Part shown: one piece after another, positions 8,573-19,774 of the stretch
Layout of the letters: each line of letters opens with the position of its first letter
Position numbering within the stretch: position 1 is the first letter of the stretch
Source: Hymenopellis radicata
Lineage: Eukaryota; Basidiomycota; Agaricomycetes; Agaricales; Physalacriaceae
Direction: 5' to 3'
NCBI GenBank assembly: GCA_015501595.1
Contig: JADNRX010000659.1
Coordinates: forward strand, 1 to 27,473
Length of the DNA stretch: 27,473 nt
The notes under the pieces: generated by a model
The model's input: the letters and a program-made list of their open reading frames with translations, nothing else
Databases searched by the model: none
What the model was told of the DNA's origin: nothing
Made by a program: the position numbers and the translations under genes

Positions 8573-11188
8573 ATGGCTATTTTCTCCGAGACCCGGACCA
8601 CCCGCCGCACCTCTTCTGCTCCTGCCCCCGCGGTGTCCTTGCTCGAACGAAAGGTCGTTCGACTCCATGCACCTCCTGCTGTCGCTCAGGTCGAGGCCCC
8701 CATGTCTCCCTCTTCACAGCCAGTTACTCCGTTACTGTCCAAGTTTGTCGACTCTTTCAAGGAGCTCGAATCTTACAAGTATGTCGACATGCTACGTTGA
8801 TGCCATATTCTTATCTATCTATTCCTTAGGCATGGCAAGCCCGTAACAGTTGACGGCAAAACGCTCTCCATCGCGGCTGTCACAGCCGCGGCGCGGTATC
8901 AGGCTTCTGTCGAGCTCACCTCGTCTCCCGAGGTCAAAAGACGCGTCGCTAGAAGCCGCGAGGTCATGGCAGGCAAGGTCGACAACGGTATCAGCGTGTA
9001 TGGCGTATCCACCGGCTTTGGTGGCAGCGCAGATACGCGTACAGATCTCCCTATCGCTCTAGGCCACAGTCTGCTCCAGATGCAACACAGTGGTGTTCTT
9101 CCTTCTTCAACGAAGCCGCTCGAAGCTCTACCGCTTCTCGATCCCATGGGTTCCACGACCATGCCCGAAGCATGGGTTCGAGGGGCAATCCTTGTTCGGA
9201 TGAATTCTCTCATCCGTGGCCATTCTGGTGTTCGATGGGAACTCATTGAGAAAATGAAAGAACTTCTTGATTCCAACGTCACTCCCGTCGTTCCGTTACG
9301 CGGAAGTATTTCTGCTTCCGGCGGTATGTATTCCGCGAGATGAAAGCAAGTTATGTACTGACCGCCTTCAATTTAGATTTGGCACCACTGTCCTATATCG
9401 CCGGGGCACTCACTGGTAATCCATCGATACGCGTTTTTAACGGTCCCACACGTTTCGGCTTCCGGTCTGTTGTGTCCTCCGTTGTCGCGTTGAAGGAACA
9501 CAATATCGAACCGCTTCCTCTTGCTTCGAAAGAACCGCTTGGTATCCTGAATGGTACCGCGTTCTCTGCCTCGGTCGCTTCTTTGGCTCTTAACGACGCG
9601 GTGCACCTAACGCTGCTTGCGCAAGTGTGCACGGCCATGGGCGTAGAAGTCCTGACTGGAACTCGAGCTTCATTCGATCCTTTCATTCACGCTGTCGCCC
9701 GACCGCATCCCGGACAGGTCAGCCTTTAATTCTAGTCAAATTCCATGATTAGCTGACCACGGTCACAGGTCGAGTCTGCTAAAATTATATGGGATCTATT
9801 AGAAGATAGCCACTTTGCTCAAACACACGAGGAGGAAGCCACAATCAAAGAAGACGAAGGAACCCTGCGTCAAGACCGCTACTCCACTCGTACTGCTCCT
9901 CAATTCATTGGACCGCAAGTCGAGGATTTGCTTGCCTCCTTGGCGACGATAACGCTAGAATGCAACGCAAGTTCGTCCTTTCATTACACTAAGTTTTACT
10001 TAGTCGTATTGACGTACTTATAGCCACTGATAACCCGTTGTCTGACGGAGAGACTGGTACGATTCACAATGGCGGTAACTTCCAGGCCATGGCAGTCACC
10101 AATGCCATGGAGAAGACCCGTCTTAGCCTTCATCACCTTGGCAAGATAATGTTCGCTCAATGTGCGGAGCTCGTCGACCCTTCTATGAATCGCGGCCTCC
10201 CACCCTCACTTGCCGCTACGGACCCATCCTTGAACTATCACGGAAAGGGCATCGACATCTCCACGGCCGCATATGTCGCTGAGCTCGGCTACCTCGCCAA
10301 TCCCGTTTCGACTCATATCCAATCAGCCGAGATGCACAACCAAGCTGTCAAGTATGTCTGCATTCCCCGCTACTAGTGTGTACGGATCTAACTCTTGGCT
10401 TCACAGCTCTTTGGCATTGATCTCCGCGCGCGCTACTATCAACTCGCTTGAGACGTTGTCCATTCTTATGGCGTCTTACCTGTATCTCATATGTCAAGGT
10501 TAGCTGATCCGTACTGTCATCAAGCTTGATCGCTTAAATCGGCACAGCCTATGATCTCCGCGCGCTCCAGGAAGAACTATATGCGGGTGCACGCACCATA
10601 GTCAAAGAGGAACTCGCAGGTCTTTTCACCGGCACGCTCTCACAGTCCGACCTCGAGCTACTCACGAAGAAGGTGTCGAAAGTGATCATCGACAGCCTGG
10701 AAGAGACAACCACCATGGACGCACCGGAGAGAATGGTGAAGGTGGCCGCTTCTAGCTCTACCGCGCTCGTGGACTTTTTCACCGAATGCTCATTCACGTG
10801 CGACTCCATGAACGCGGGCATCGCGCTGTCATATATTCCACGCTTCCGCTCTAGTGTGGCGGCCAAGGCGACCTCGCTCATCGATCAGCTGCGTAAAGCT
10901 TATCTCTTGGGAGAACGGGGACCTGCACCTGCCAGCAAGTACCTGAAGAAAACACGACCGCTATACGAGTTTGTCCGCCTGACCTTGGGGATTCGTATGC
11001 ACGGTTCGGAGAACTACCACCGCTTCGCCAACGGCCATGGTTTCGATGAGGCGACTACCGGACAGAGTGTCTCTCTTATCCACGAAGTGAGTTTTCACCA
11101 TTGATGGTTCCAAGCTTTGACTAACCGTCGTGCTTAGGCCATTCGCGATGGAAAAATGCAGTCTGTCGTTGTCAGCATGCTTTCTTGA
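8573..11188 (+). CDS. PAL: Phenylalanine ammonia-lyase
   Basis: Eight exons: 8573-8778, 8830-9323, 9377-9717, 9769-9970, 10024-10351, 10407-10498, 10548-11086 and 11138-11188. They give 750 aa in one uninterrupted frame, a normal length for fungal PAL; introns are 49-55 nt. The enzyme removes ammonia from L-Phe to give trans-cinnamate using the self-formed MIO group. The MIO triad Ala231-Ser232-Gly233 sits in [20 protein letters not shown], and intron 2 falls just after its Gly codon. Other family signatures are [18 protein letters not shown] with the catalytic Tyr loop, [72 protein letters not shown] and [14 protein letters not shown]. The substrate-selectivity pair is Met153-Gln154 instead of the usual fungal His-Gln. 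ATG 8573 fits the TATA box and the expected N-terminus. The gene appears intact. Confidence 0.96.
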
Positions 11189-11516
11189 CTGCTTTTATAA
11201 ATCGAGTAATTCTCTAACATATTTATACGCAACTGCATCTGTATTTATCTCATTCGTTCATTTTTCATAGTGGTACATTACATTGTAGACTAGATCACAA
11301 TCAACTTATAAGTAATAGAAGCCGACGAAACATAATAGATCATTGACAGACTAATTTTCCTTCGAGAACAAGCCGGAGACCTGCTTGCATCGGCGGGGGT
11401 TTAGTTCGAAAGTTCACACGAGTTGGATGTGGCGCAGAAGCAGGACAATTCATGTTCAAACTATAAACAATGAAAGACGAAACAAAAAGACCAAGGCTGA
11501 ATAGTAGAACGGAATT
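11189..11516. other. Convergent intergenic region
   Basis: Short AT-rich stretch between the 3' ends of PAL (plus) and the small membrane-protein gene (minus). It should hold both 3' UTRs and polyadenylation signals. I see no gene. Confidence 0.5.
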
Positions 11517-11994
11517 TCACTGGATGTTACAGTTGATATTGGTGGGGGAAGAATCATGTACAGTAGCGGCGCGCGTTGAACGAGATGAGGATTCACCCGT
11601 TGTCATTTCTGAGGAAGCAGCTCTTTCTGGTTTAGGCGAGGCGGGTTTGGGTGAAGGTGGGTTAGGGAACAATGAGGCGGTACTGTCCCGCGGCTTGACA
11701 CGCGGCGCAAAGTCGAGGGGGCTCTTGTAGCCCTTGAGGAGGTCGATGCGACGCGGGTGGGCATCTAGGCGAAGACGGCGCCTCTCTACAAAGGCGAGAT
11801 GAGTTGTGTGGATACATGACCACAATTTGAATCACACGAACTTCGATGTTATCCTTTTCCTGCTTCTCGAGTAGCACGTTGAACGCGCGGCGGTTGCGTT
11901 TGATGATCTGGATGAGGACATAGATAGAAAGAACAGTCATGGTGAGGACAATGGGGATGATACAGCCGAGCGTGATAGCGAGGCTTTTGTCCAT
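11517..11994 (-). CDS. Small single-span membrane protein, unknown function
   Basis: I do not recognise a named family. Model: exons 11994-11842 and 11783-11517, 139 aa. It begins MDKSLAITLGCII, runs straight into one strongly hydrophobic segment (about residues 5-29), and then has a basic stretch (IIKRNRRAF) that would face the cytosol. A charged linker, a motif LRLDAHPRRIDLLKGYKS and a Ser/Pro-rich tail follow. This is the layout of a type III or signal-anchor membrane protein. The 58-nt intron (GTTCGT to GTAGAG) restores the frame; using the earlier TAG two bases upstream would need a different donor (GTGTGA). The frame is open upstream to another Met at 12093, but the TATATAAA sequence at about 12021-12028 lies just ahead of the chosen ATG, which has a good CATGG context. 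Confidence 0.6.
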
Positions 11995-12304
11995 GATCGA
12001 GGTCGAGAACGCGTTTAGTTTATATAGTCGATCGTTCGCGATTCGCGTTGTGTGTTTACTTACGTATGCGTCTAGCATGGTTGACGGCGGCAAGCCTACT
12101 TGACTTGGAGGACCAATTGGGTAATTCCTGAATGGGGAATGAACGTTAATGAACAGAGACTATCACTCGTTGAGAAAGCGTTGCAAACTCAAAAAGGAAG
12201 TCCGCCGCTACTTTGCCAACGGTGACCACGTGGCACACGCCGCCCTTCTCAGACGTTCATTGCAGATCCGGATACACATTCTACGAAGCTGCCCCTCGTT
12301 TCAA
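11995..12304. other. Divergent intergenic region
   Basis: About 310 bp between the small membrane-protein gene (minus) and the SWIB gene (plus). The plus frame is open upstream of 12305 to 12149, but this upstream part (basic, with no DEK_C similarity) is more likely 5' leader than protein. Confidence 0.45.
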
Positions 12305-13270
12305 ATGTCTCTGGATCTCTCAGCTATCGCGGCTCTGGTCAGGGTGATTCTCACCCGGCCGGAGACAGATTTGTCGACGATCACCGCTCGGGGTGTTCGA
12401 AAGCAGTTGCCTGAATTAGACGAGTCGCTGACGCCCAGCTTTCTGAAGGAGAACAAGGAAGAACTGGAGGAAATTATAGCCGCCGAATTCGAGCGTATCA
12501 GTCCACATGGAGGCAGTGGCTCAGAGGAGGGACAGGAGGAGGATGACGAGGAGGAACGGACCCACAAACGCAAACGTGACGAGTCTGATGGCGAAGAGGA
12601 TGATGAAGACGAAAACGACGAGGACGATGAAGTGGCTTCGCCCAAAAAGAAGCCAAAGAAAGCAACCCCGAAGAAGGCGTCACCAAAGAAGTCCGAGGTC
12701 CTCAGTGACGCCGAACTTGCCCGCCAGCTCTCCCATGAAATAAACGGCCGCGAACGGAGGAGTACGGCCCGCGGTGGAAAGAAGGCTGCCAATGGCGCGG
12801 CCAAGCCCAAACGCGGCGGCAGGACTAAGAAGAGCGCCGCCACTGTCGACTCGGATAGTGAAGCGGAGGGATCTCCGTCAAAGAAACCCAAAGCCAAGAG
12901 GGCTTCTACTGGTGGTGCTAGGGGTGGCTTTGCCAAAGAACACGCCCTCAGGTCAGTCGCTTCATTTCAGTTTGAGTCTCTGGCTCATCTTGTTTCTTAG
13001 CGCTCCTCTTGCCGCACTCTTGGAGACCGACCGCCTCTCCCGCCCTCAGTGTGTCAAGAAACTCTGGGAGTACATCAAGGCCAATAATCTCCAAAACCCG
13101 AACGACAGACGCGAAATTCTAGGCGATGAGAAGTTTAAGGCAGTGTTCGCTGTGGACAGACTACACATGATGAGGATGAACAAGCTTCTTGGGCAGTAAG
13201 TCAACATCTTTACATTACGAGCGCGTTTTCACGCAACTCTAGACATCTGCACGAGCTTCCTACCGTATAA
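12305..13270 (+). CDS. DEK_C / SWIB-domain chromatin protein
   Basis: Exons 12305-12951, 13001-13195 and 13243-13270, 289 aa. Residues about 1-65 form a DEK C-terminal-like helical domain (LVRVILTRPETDLSTITARG, then ELDESLTPSFLKENKEELEE). A long acidic, then Lys-rich linker follows, with repeated SPKK/TPKK motifs typical of nuclear DNA-binding tails. The SWIB/MDM2 fold occupies the C-terminus: RPQCVKKLWEYIKANNLQNP, RREILGDEKFKAVF and MNKLLGQHL. The last 11-nt coding change matters: without the third exon the frame stops at GGGCAGTAA, while splicing at GTAAGT adds HLHELPTV and completes the SWIB domain. The architecture matches yeast Tri1/Uaf30-type proteins, the latter a subunit of the RNA polymerase I upstream activating factor. 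Which paralogue this represents cannot be decided from sequence reading alone. Confidence 0.88.
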
Positions 13271-13641
13271 TAACAATTCTATCTTTCGGTGTGGGGAAAT
13301 AGGGGGCGACATAATCTAATTCATCATTCTGCTGTATCACTGTGTGGAAACACATCACTTCATTCTAATCAAACTCTACGATGTGTGGAATCCATCATGT
13401 GTGGCCTTGGTGAAATCCTCAACTTCCATTCTTAACGCAGCACACAATGTTGACAAGACACCAAAGCAGACCGAAATCAATTCGAGAGCAATACGAGAGC
13501 AGGGACTACGATAGATAAATACAAAACGAGGAAAGCGCGACAAATAACTATAAGGTGAATGTTGTGTACAAGAAGATGCAAGGTATACAATGCCAGGAGA
13601 GTCACAGAAGGTATAATGCAATGCAACGGACGAAAACGAAA
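13271..13641. other. Convergent intergenic region
   Basis: Between the 3' ends of the SWIB gene and the second zinc-finger gene. TGTGTGGAA occurs twice (about 13341 and 13381), one copy forming a small hairpin with CACA. I see no gene. Confidence 0.45.
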
Positions 13642-14658
13642 TCAATACATTTTTGCAAGAAGCCGGGCCTTCTTCCTGAGTGCTTTATTGCACGCGTCGC
13701 CCGCCTCCTGGTGGCGCTTGACCGCATCACGACGCGTCAACTGTTTGTCGCACACCGGGCAGGCGAAGCGGATTTTTTCGTGCACCGATTTGACGTGTCT
13801 ATCCACGTCAGAATGGCGCTCAGAGTGGAAGTAGCACTTGGCGAAGGGGCAGTGATGCATCGACGCATATGGCGACGAGAGCTTCGAACGACGTGGCTTG
13901 GGACTCGACGATGAGCGGGGGGAAGCGGAACGGCTGAGGCGCTGGCGCTTGACGGGACGCTCGTCTTCTTCGGGGACGAAAGTCTCGTCTTGATCGCTGT
14001 CCTCGTCGTCGTGGAGGAGCTTGGCGCGACGGACGGGAGAATTACGCCCCAGAGCCTCAAGAACAGCTTCGTCGTCGTCCAATTCCATCAGGTCGTCGTA
14101 GTCGCGCTTGTTGATCTGGAGGTTCGTCAATGACAAAATGTCATCAGGAACTTCGCAGAGAGGCAACAAGGGAAGGGAAGGAGGGGGACTCTCGGCTTTC
14201 ACGCATGGGTTCCAATCAGAGGAGTACGAAGAGCACGGTGAAGAGGCCATCAGATCCATGGGGTTGATGGTCGGTGACGGTGTGCTGCAGAGCGAGGGCG
14301 TGTCACTGAGAGGAGACGCGACAAAGTAGGGTGAAGGGGGATAATCCAGAAGCCCGAAAGAGAGAAGTGGGCTTGGTCGCGGTGCTGCGATGACCGGAGA
14401 GTAGTCGGAGTCCTCCTGATGATGTTGGTCAGGACCATTGATATCGAAGAATATGGGAGACACGTACTACTATGTCAGCCATTGTTAGAGGCGCCCATGG
14501 CGAGTTGAGGTCGTCGAAGAGCTTGGAAGAGCCCGACTGGTAAAATTCCGTTCTATGATCTGTATGAGTGTCTGTGGATCATGGTTGGTGACCGGGACCT
14601 ACTCGTTGATTATGTCAACGCTGAGAGTATGTTCAGGCTCAGAGTACAGGGAGTACAT
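13642..14658 (-). CDS. C2H2-type zinc-finger transcription factor
   Basis: Exons 14658-14603, 14552-14468 and 14415-13642, 304 aa. Exon 1 starts MYSLYSEPEHTLSVDIINE; the 50-nt intron with GTAGGT donor and the 52-nt intron (GTACGT, CTGACC branch, CATCAG) keep the frame open. The N-terminal two thirds is Ser/Pro-rich and acidic, suggesting an activation region (DDLMELDDDEAVLEALG), followed by a basic stretch (RPVKRQRLSRSASPRSSSS) that can serve as nuclear signal. Two fingers close the protein: C-x4-C-x12-H-x4-H, then C-x2-C-x12-H-x6-C with RRDAVKRH. The tail is Lys/Arg-rich. The second finger is C2HC, like that of the gene at 4100-5688. A TATA box lies 121 bp upstream. Targets are unknown. Confidence 0.85.
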
Positions 14659-14778
14659 GACGAGGAGACTTGATGAGATGGCAGTGGATGATCACAGAGG
14701 CACTGAAGGGCAACTGCTGAGTGGCACTGGTCGAGGTAGCAGAGCGCTATGGAACGAGGCATGGAGAGCGGGCGGAAG

Positions 14779-14786
14779 TATTTATA
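14779..14786 (-). promoter_or_regulatory. TATA box of the second zinc-finger gene
   Basis: TATAAATA on the minus strand, 121 bp before the start codon at 14658. Confidence 0.55.
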
Positions 14787-16112
14787 CGAAGAAGCTGGGA
14801 CCCATCACAATCGGTGTGGGTCCATCACATCGGGGATCACCCTGTCCTGACAAGAATGCATGTCCGAGTCCATTCCGAGAAAACAAATGAGTCGACAGAT
14901 ATGGAAGCTTATTTGTTGTCCGCGAAGCCTGTGGGAACCGGGACACCTTGAACACAACACGAACATCCAAAGGCGTGATCTGGGGAACAAGGAAGAACAA
15001 TAAGGAACACAATAAAACAAGGACATGAGAAGCGACCTTGTGACGGCAGCGCATGCTTTATTGTCAAGCCTTGTTCTAAACTGGCAACGGAAAAGTGTTA
15101 TCGCTTGTATTGTCCTCCATGAACAACAAGGTCGTCCCCACCTAAGATGATTATGGCGCTGGCCCCGACGTGATACCACACTGTTCACTATTTTGTTCTC
15201 CTTGAATCGGGATCTGCGGTACGGTCGTGGGTAGAATAGACCATGTTACTTGCGCGAAATCCCTACAGTCTCAACGAGCTGAAGGGGGATGGAAAATCAG
15301 ATAACGATCTATTGTTTAACTTTTGGGGTGCTTGATGATACCGAGTGCTGAAATAGACGCGCGCTCAAGAAAGTAGTAAGCGCTTGAAGTGATATCTCGT
15401 GGCAGGCTTCCTTTCCAGAAGAGGAAGAAGGACGTAGGCATACTCTACACCTCGCGGTACTCGGTGTTTAGAAGAAGGACGGGTTGTGGTCCGAGAGCCG
15501 ACGGCCCACGGAGGTGGATACTGTCGTGGTTTTAGTTGAAGTAACACTGACAGCATGCTCAGTCCAGCGTTTGGCCTCGTCGCTTCCAATCAGCAGGAAA
15601 GATCTACGTAATACCACGATTGCGGTCGTAATTTGTGGTCGCGTGGCTAAATGGCATCGCGTCTGAGTGTAAAAGTGCGGGGTATACTTTTACAGTGGTC
15701 ATTCTTTTTCACATACTTTAATATTGGATGTGCCTCACGACTGTACAGTTTACAAAGAAGGACGAGTCTCCCGGTATCCGAGTACAGTGCTCCCTAGTAC
15801 ACTCTTGATTCAATTTGCAGTGCCAAATACATGGTGTTTTGGTTTGAACTCGCGCCGCACGAATGTACCATTACTCCAATCATAGTTCGGGTGCGCCTCA
15901 ATAGACCTGCAAATTGCAAACATCGGGGCAGAAATCGCATTCTTATACTACTGTCCTTGCTGGTCAAACCTCCGCAGTCCACTGTAGATCTTCTCCAGTC
16001 CTGCCTGACAAGACACCCACCGTCACCAGACTTGTATATCGACGGCGGTGCTATCCTAGGATCAGCCCAGTAAATATTTTGAATCATCTTATAATACAGA
16101 TACAATGCACTC
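14787..16112. other. Long intergenic region, no gene seen
   Basis: About 1.3 kb upstream of the second zinc-finger gene and downstream of HRD3. Short frames (for example 14805-15188 minus and 15831-16073 plus) show no recognisable domain. A 9-bp perfect inverted repeat with a 9-nt loop lies at 15668-15694. The stretch probably contains the upstream regulatory region of the zinc-finger gene and the 3' UTR of HRD3. Confidence 0.45.
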
Positions 16113-19100
16113 CTACCGCACCACGGCCCAATCCTCACGTCTTACATCTCCAGGCGGTGGGAACACCCCATTCGCGTTCGCCTGATGGTTCTCGCCCGCG
16201 CGCTGCTCTCGCTCCTGCCTTCGCATCCGATCTACCATCCGCGTGCGCACATATATCAGAACAGCCACTGTCAGACATAACATCATCAACAACGCCGTCT
16301 CAGAGAACTCGTCCTCTCCCCCAGTCCGCATAGCGTTATCGTAGTAGTCCTCCGGTGCGTAGTCACTGTCTTGTCCCGCGTTTCGACGATCCCTAGCCCA
16401 CTGCAACGTTGTCAGGGAAGGAATCATTACGACAAAGAAACAGCTCACCTGAACGGGATCCTCTTCACGATCCGGCACCTGCATTCCACGTCGCCGACGG
16501 AACTCATCCCTTGCCTTTCCTAGATACCACGAATCTTCCTCGTCGTCATTAAAAGTATGCTCTTGCTCCTTGGGTGTGCTCTCCTGAACCGGTGCAGGTT
16601 CCTCAATCCGTAGGACCTCATCATCACCTTCGAGAGGCACTAAACCAAATTAGCTCCATATGTAGTATTTTGTAGAAAAGGGTACTCACAAGCTTCATCA
16701 TCATTCCAGAGATTAAGCCCATCCGTGCCACCCATAAGAGTATGCCATATACTTCGCGCATACAGCTTCGTCAAAGACAACAGCACCGGGATATAAGCCT
16801 CGGAGTTGGTTTCCAATGCGAGGTCATAATGTCGCTTGGCCAAATGGAAATCCTAACACTAATGTTAACTCACTTCGCGACACAAAGTGGTCATCGACAC
16901 CTACTTGGGGAACTCCAACTCCATTTTCGTACATCCAGCCTAGGTTCCACATTGCCAGAGCACTCATCTGCGTATCCGCCGCCGACTGATAGTACCGAGC
17001 CGCCTTTTCATATCGGACACCTTCGGTATATTCGGGCACACCAAGTCCATGGTAGTAGTAATCGCCTACTTTGACAAGCGCATCAATGTTTCTCTGAGCG
17101 GCGGCTCGTGTCCACTGTGTCAGCGCCAAGTGCGCAGTATCGTTCGAGGGCGTAAATGGAGAAAAGCGAGTCAACCGAAGAATACTCTTGTCTGTAGAGC
17201 CGTCAGCTTTCTTCCCAGCGGTTCATAAGAACCGACCTTGATCCAAGGCATATGCCAGATTATTCTGAGCAATCTCCGACCCTCGTTCAGCTGCAATCCA
17301 CCATTTAAGCATAGCTATTTCCTTGCCACGATCAGAGCCCGAGACCCAAGCATATTCTGCGTCCTTGAGGAGATCGTCATCCCATACACCCCGCTCAGAC
17401 ACGAGCTTATAGAAAGAGACTGCCATGGCGCACGAACTCGACGCGACATTGGGAGCAACGGATAATGATCTCGACTGTGACGCGTGAATTTTCCCCAGAT
17501 AGTAGTATGCCTCGAATGGAGAACCAAGACGAATAGCTGTTTCAAAGTACGTGGTGGCCAAAGTCAATTCACCGCGTGCTAATGTAAAGATTAGGTTCAA
17601 GGTCAGAAGAGGCGATCGTAAGGCATACCGTAATGATACTTCGCTATATTCACCTGAGCCTCTGCTAGTTCCTGTCCAGCAGCCAACGTGAAGTGTTGCA
17701 TGGCCTTCTTCACGTCAGGTTTCGTCCCTGGTACCAAACCGTCTCGCCAAAGTATACCGAGACCATTATGACATTCGCGGTCACCGTAGTCAGCACCACG
17801 CTCAAACCACATCCTCGCCAGCGCCATATCCGGCTTGACGCCTTCACCTCTTAAGTACATACGCCCGAGGTATGCGGCACTGGCCGACGCATACCCCACT
17901 GGGGCACCCTCATCCTTCAAAGCCGGCGCTGCTGTTCGATGCTGCAAGGGATTCGGCGAGTCGCGAGGCCAGACTTGGCGGACGATCTGGTCAAAGTAGT
18001 GCTTTGCTCGAACATAGTCGCGAGGAACGGCGCCAACTCCTTCACTTCCAGATGCAATACCACCAGGACTTGGGTATATGCTTCCCTGATAGTATATCTT
18101 CCCCAAACGGTACGCAAAATCAGTCTCGCCTCGGTCAGCGTTAAACTAGGAAGAGGTGAGCTATGAATTGAAGAAACGCGAACAAACACACCATGTAGTA
18201 ATCCATGATGTCTTCCCAAGTTTCACCAGACGTCCGTGAGACCCCAGCTTTGATGGGGGCCCGGTGAGCGTTCAACCCCGTTGAGGCCACACTGGCACCA
18301 GGACCATATATGCCACCATCAAGATCACTCAATCGAGTCGCCGTCGCGGGTAGGGTGAGTCCTCCAGGTGGTCCCGACATGAATTTCTTCATGGCTTGCT
18401 CGGACGCGTGTTCGTACCAATCTGCTGCGCGGTTGCAATCCTCCAAAGACCCGATCCCACTCCAATAACGGTAGCCGAGTGCCATTTGGGCACCTTTATC
18501 TCCACCGTTCGCAGCGAATGTGTAGTACAGCTGAGCGCGCGCTTGATCTACTGAGACAACGTTTTGATATCCCGTGGCGTAGTAGAACGCGAGGTAGGCC
18601 TGAGATGTGGCGTTACCGGTCCGTGCCGCATGCGACTTGAAGGTGTCGTAGGAGAGTTGTGGGTCCGAAGGGAAGTGCGAAGTAGGCGGAAACTGTACAT
18701 TTCTTAGCAAATAGACGATGAGCGATCTGAACACACACCATTGAAATTTGGCCTAGCATAAAGAGAGCATCCATATTGCCCAGCTCTGCGGAGTGCTGCA
18801 ATAAATCGACGACTTTGATGGATTTGCGATACATCTCCTCCTCCCGTCGTCGCATTCCCGACAGTTTCCCGCCTCCCAGTAGTATATTGAACACCTGTTG
18901 TTGTATTCGATTGACTATTCGTATTGCGCTCCCTATGGGTCCTTGTAAATTCGGTAGGAGAGATGATAGTATTGATTTCGAATTGGATGCAGAGGATAAT
19001 GCTTGATATGGGGATGGATGTGAGGAGAGCGCCGAAAGAGTGTGAACGGCTTGCTTGTATGCGCGTGTGGCTATAATAAGACGCATATAAGCGGGTATTT

Positions 19101-19376
19101 CTGCCATTTTCTGCTTATACTTACATTCTGCTGCCGCATGATCTATCTGGGGGGCCTGTTCTGCGTTCTGGTGCTTGTTAGCCTGAATGTCAGGAAAGAG
19201 AAGGTGCGCACCGATTCCGGCACTGCTTTTGGCGGAGGTTCCGACTGTTCGTTGGTGACCACCTCAACATCGGTCGGCTTGCTGGCGTCCTGGGCAGACG
19301 CGGATACGGCGGCTAATGCGACGAGACAGAACGCGAACCATATCGCCTTCCGTGGACACAATTTTGAGGGTTTCAT
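16113..19376 (-). CDS. HRD3: HRD3/SEL1L-type ERAD subunit with Sel1 repeats
   Basis: Ten exons: 19376-19224, 19182-19125, 19070-18739, 18692-18192, 18145-17629, 17578-17237, 17191-16905, 16852-16690, 16639-16449 and 16400-16113, about 943 aa. A signal peptide (AIWFAFCLVALAAVSASAQ) directs the protein to the ER. Most of the protein is TPR-like Sel1 repeats, for example AELGNMDALFMLGQISM, GAQMALGYRYWSGIG, YLGRMYLRGEGVKPD, ECHNGLGILWRDGLVPG and AMWNLGWMYENGVGVP. One membrane span near residues 884-902 (ALLMMLCLTVAVLIYV) precedes a short basic cytosolic tail. This is the layout of Hrd3/SEL1L, known to stabilise the Hrd1 ubiquitin ligase and receive misfolded lumenal proteins. All joins keep the repeat frame. 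The first intron is unclear: 41 nt (GTGCCG donor) was chosen, while 29 nt (GTGCGC) or 80 nt (GTGGTC) give the same downstream frame. Confidence 0.9.
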
Positions 19377-19774
19377 GACATAGACCGCGACGGTGGTAGT
19401 CTGGAAGAGAGACAGGCCGACGGTGAGAATAGTTCCGCGACGCAAACACTCGCACTCGCAAAGCGCGTCGAAGTGGTGGATTGAGATTGGAACCACGTCA
19501 GTGGCATTGCAGTGGCACGTGTACAACGCCTCCGGCCGCAAAGTCCGAGAAATTCAAGTGCAAATCGTCATGTTCGCTTTCTTCAAAGACTTAGGTTTTT
19601 CTACAGGTGCTTGTGCAATGTCGGACTGTAGAAGCCGACTCTGACAAGATTTTCGGCCCTCCGTACCTGCTCAAATGACAATCGAGTCATGTTCTCTCTA
19701 TATCTGAAATTCCCCGGTCGGTCCCCCGTAAAGGACAACCACAACACCCTAGATAACACCTCTCCTCCTCGTCG
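19377..19774. promoter_or_regulatory. Divergent promoter region, HRD3 / FAD oxidase
   Basis: About 400 bp between the two start codons. The palindrome CACGTG, a generic bHLH-type site, lies at 19516-19521. I found no clear TATA box and no gene. Confidence 0.4.

Noticed and set aside
12149..12304. Upstream in-frame start of the SWIB protein
   Set aside because: The additional 52 residues are basic and unlike the DEK_C start; MSLDLS at 12305 is the expected beginning.
12301..12936. 211-codon open frame on the minus strand
   Set aside because: Ser-rich translation of the antisense of the acidic/Lys-rich linker in the SWIB gene; the plus-strand protein has real domains.
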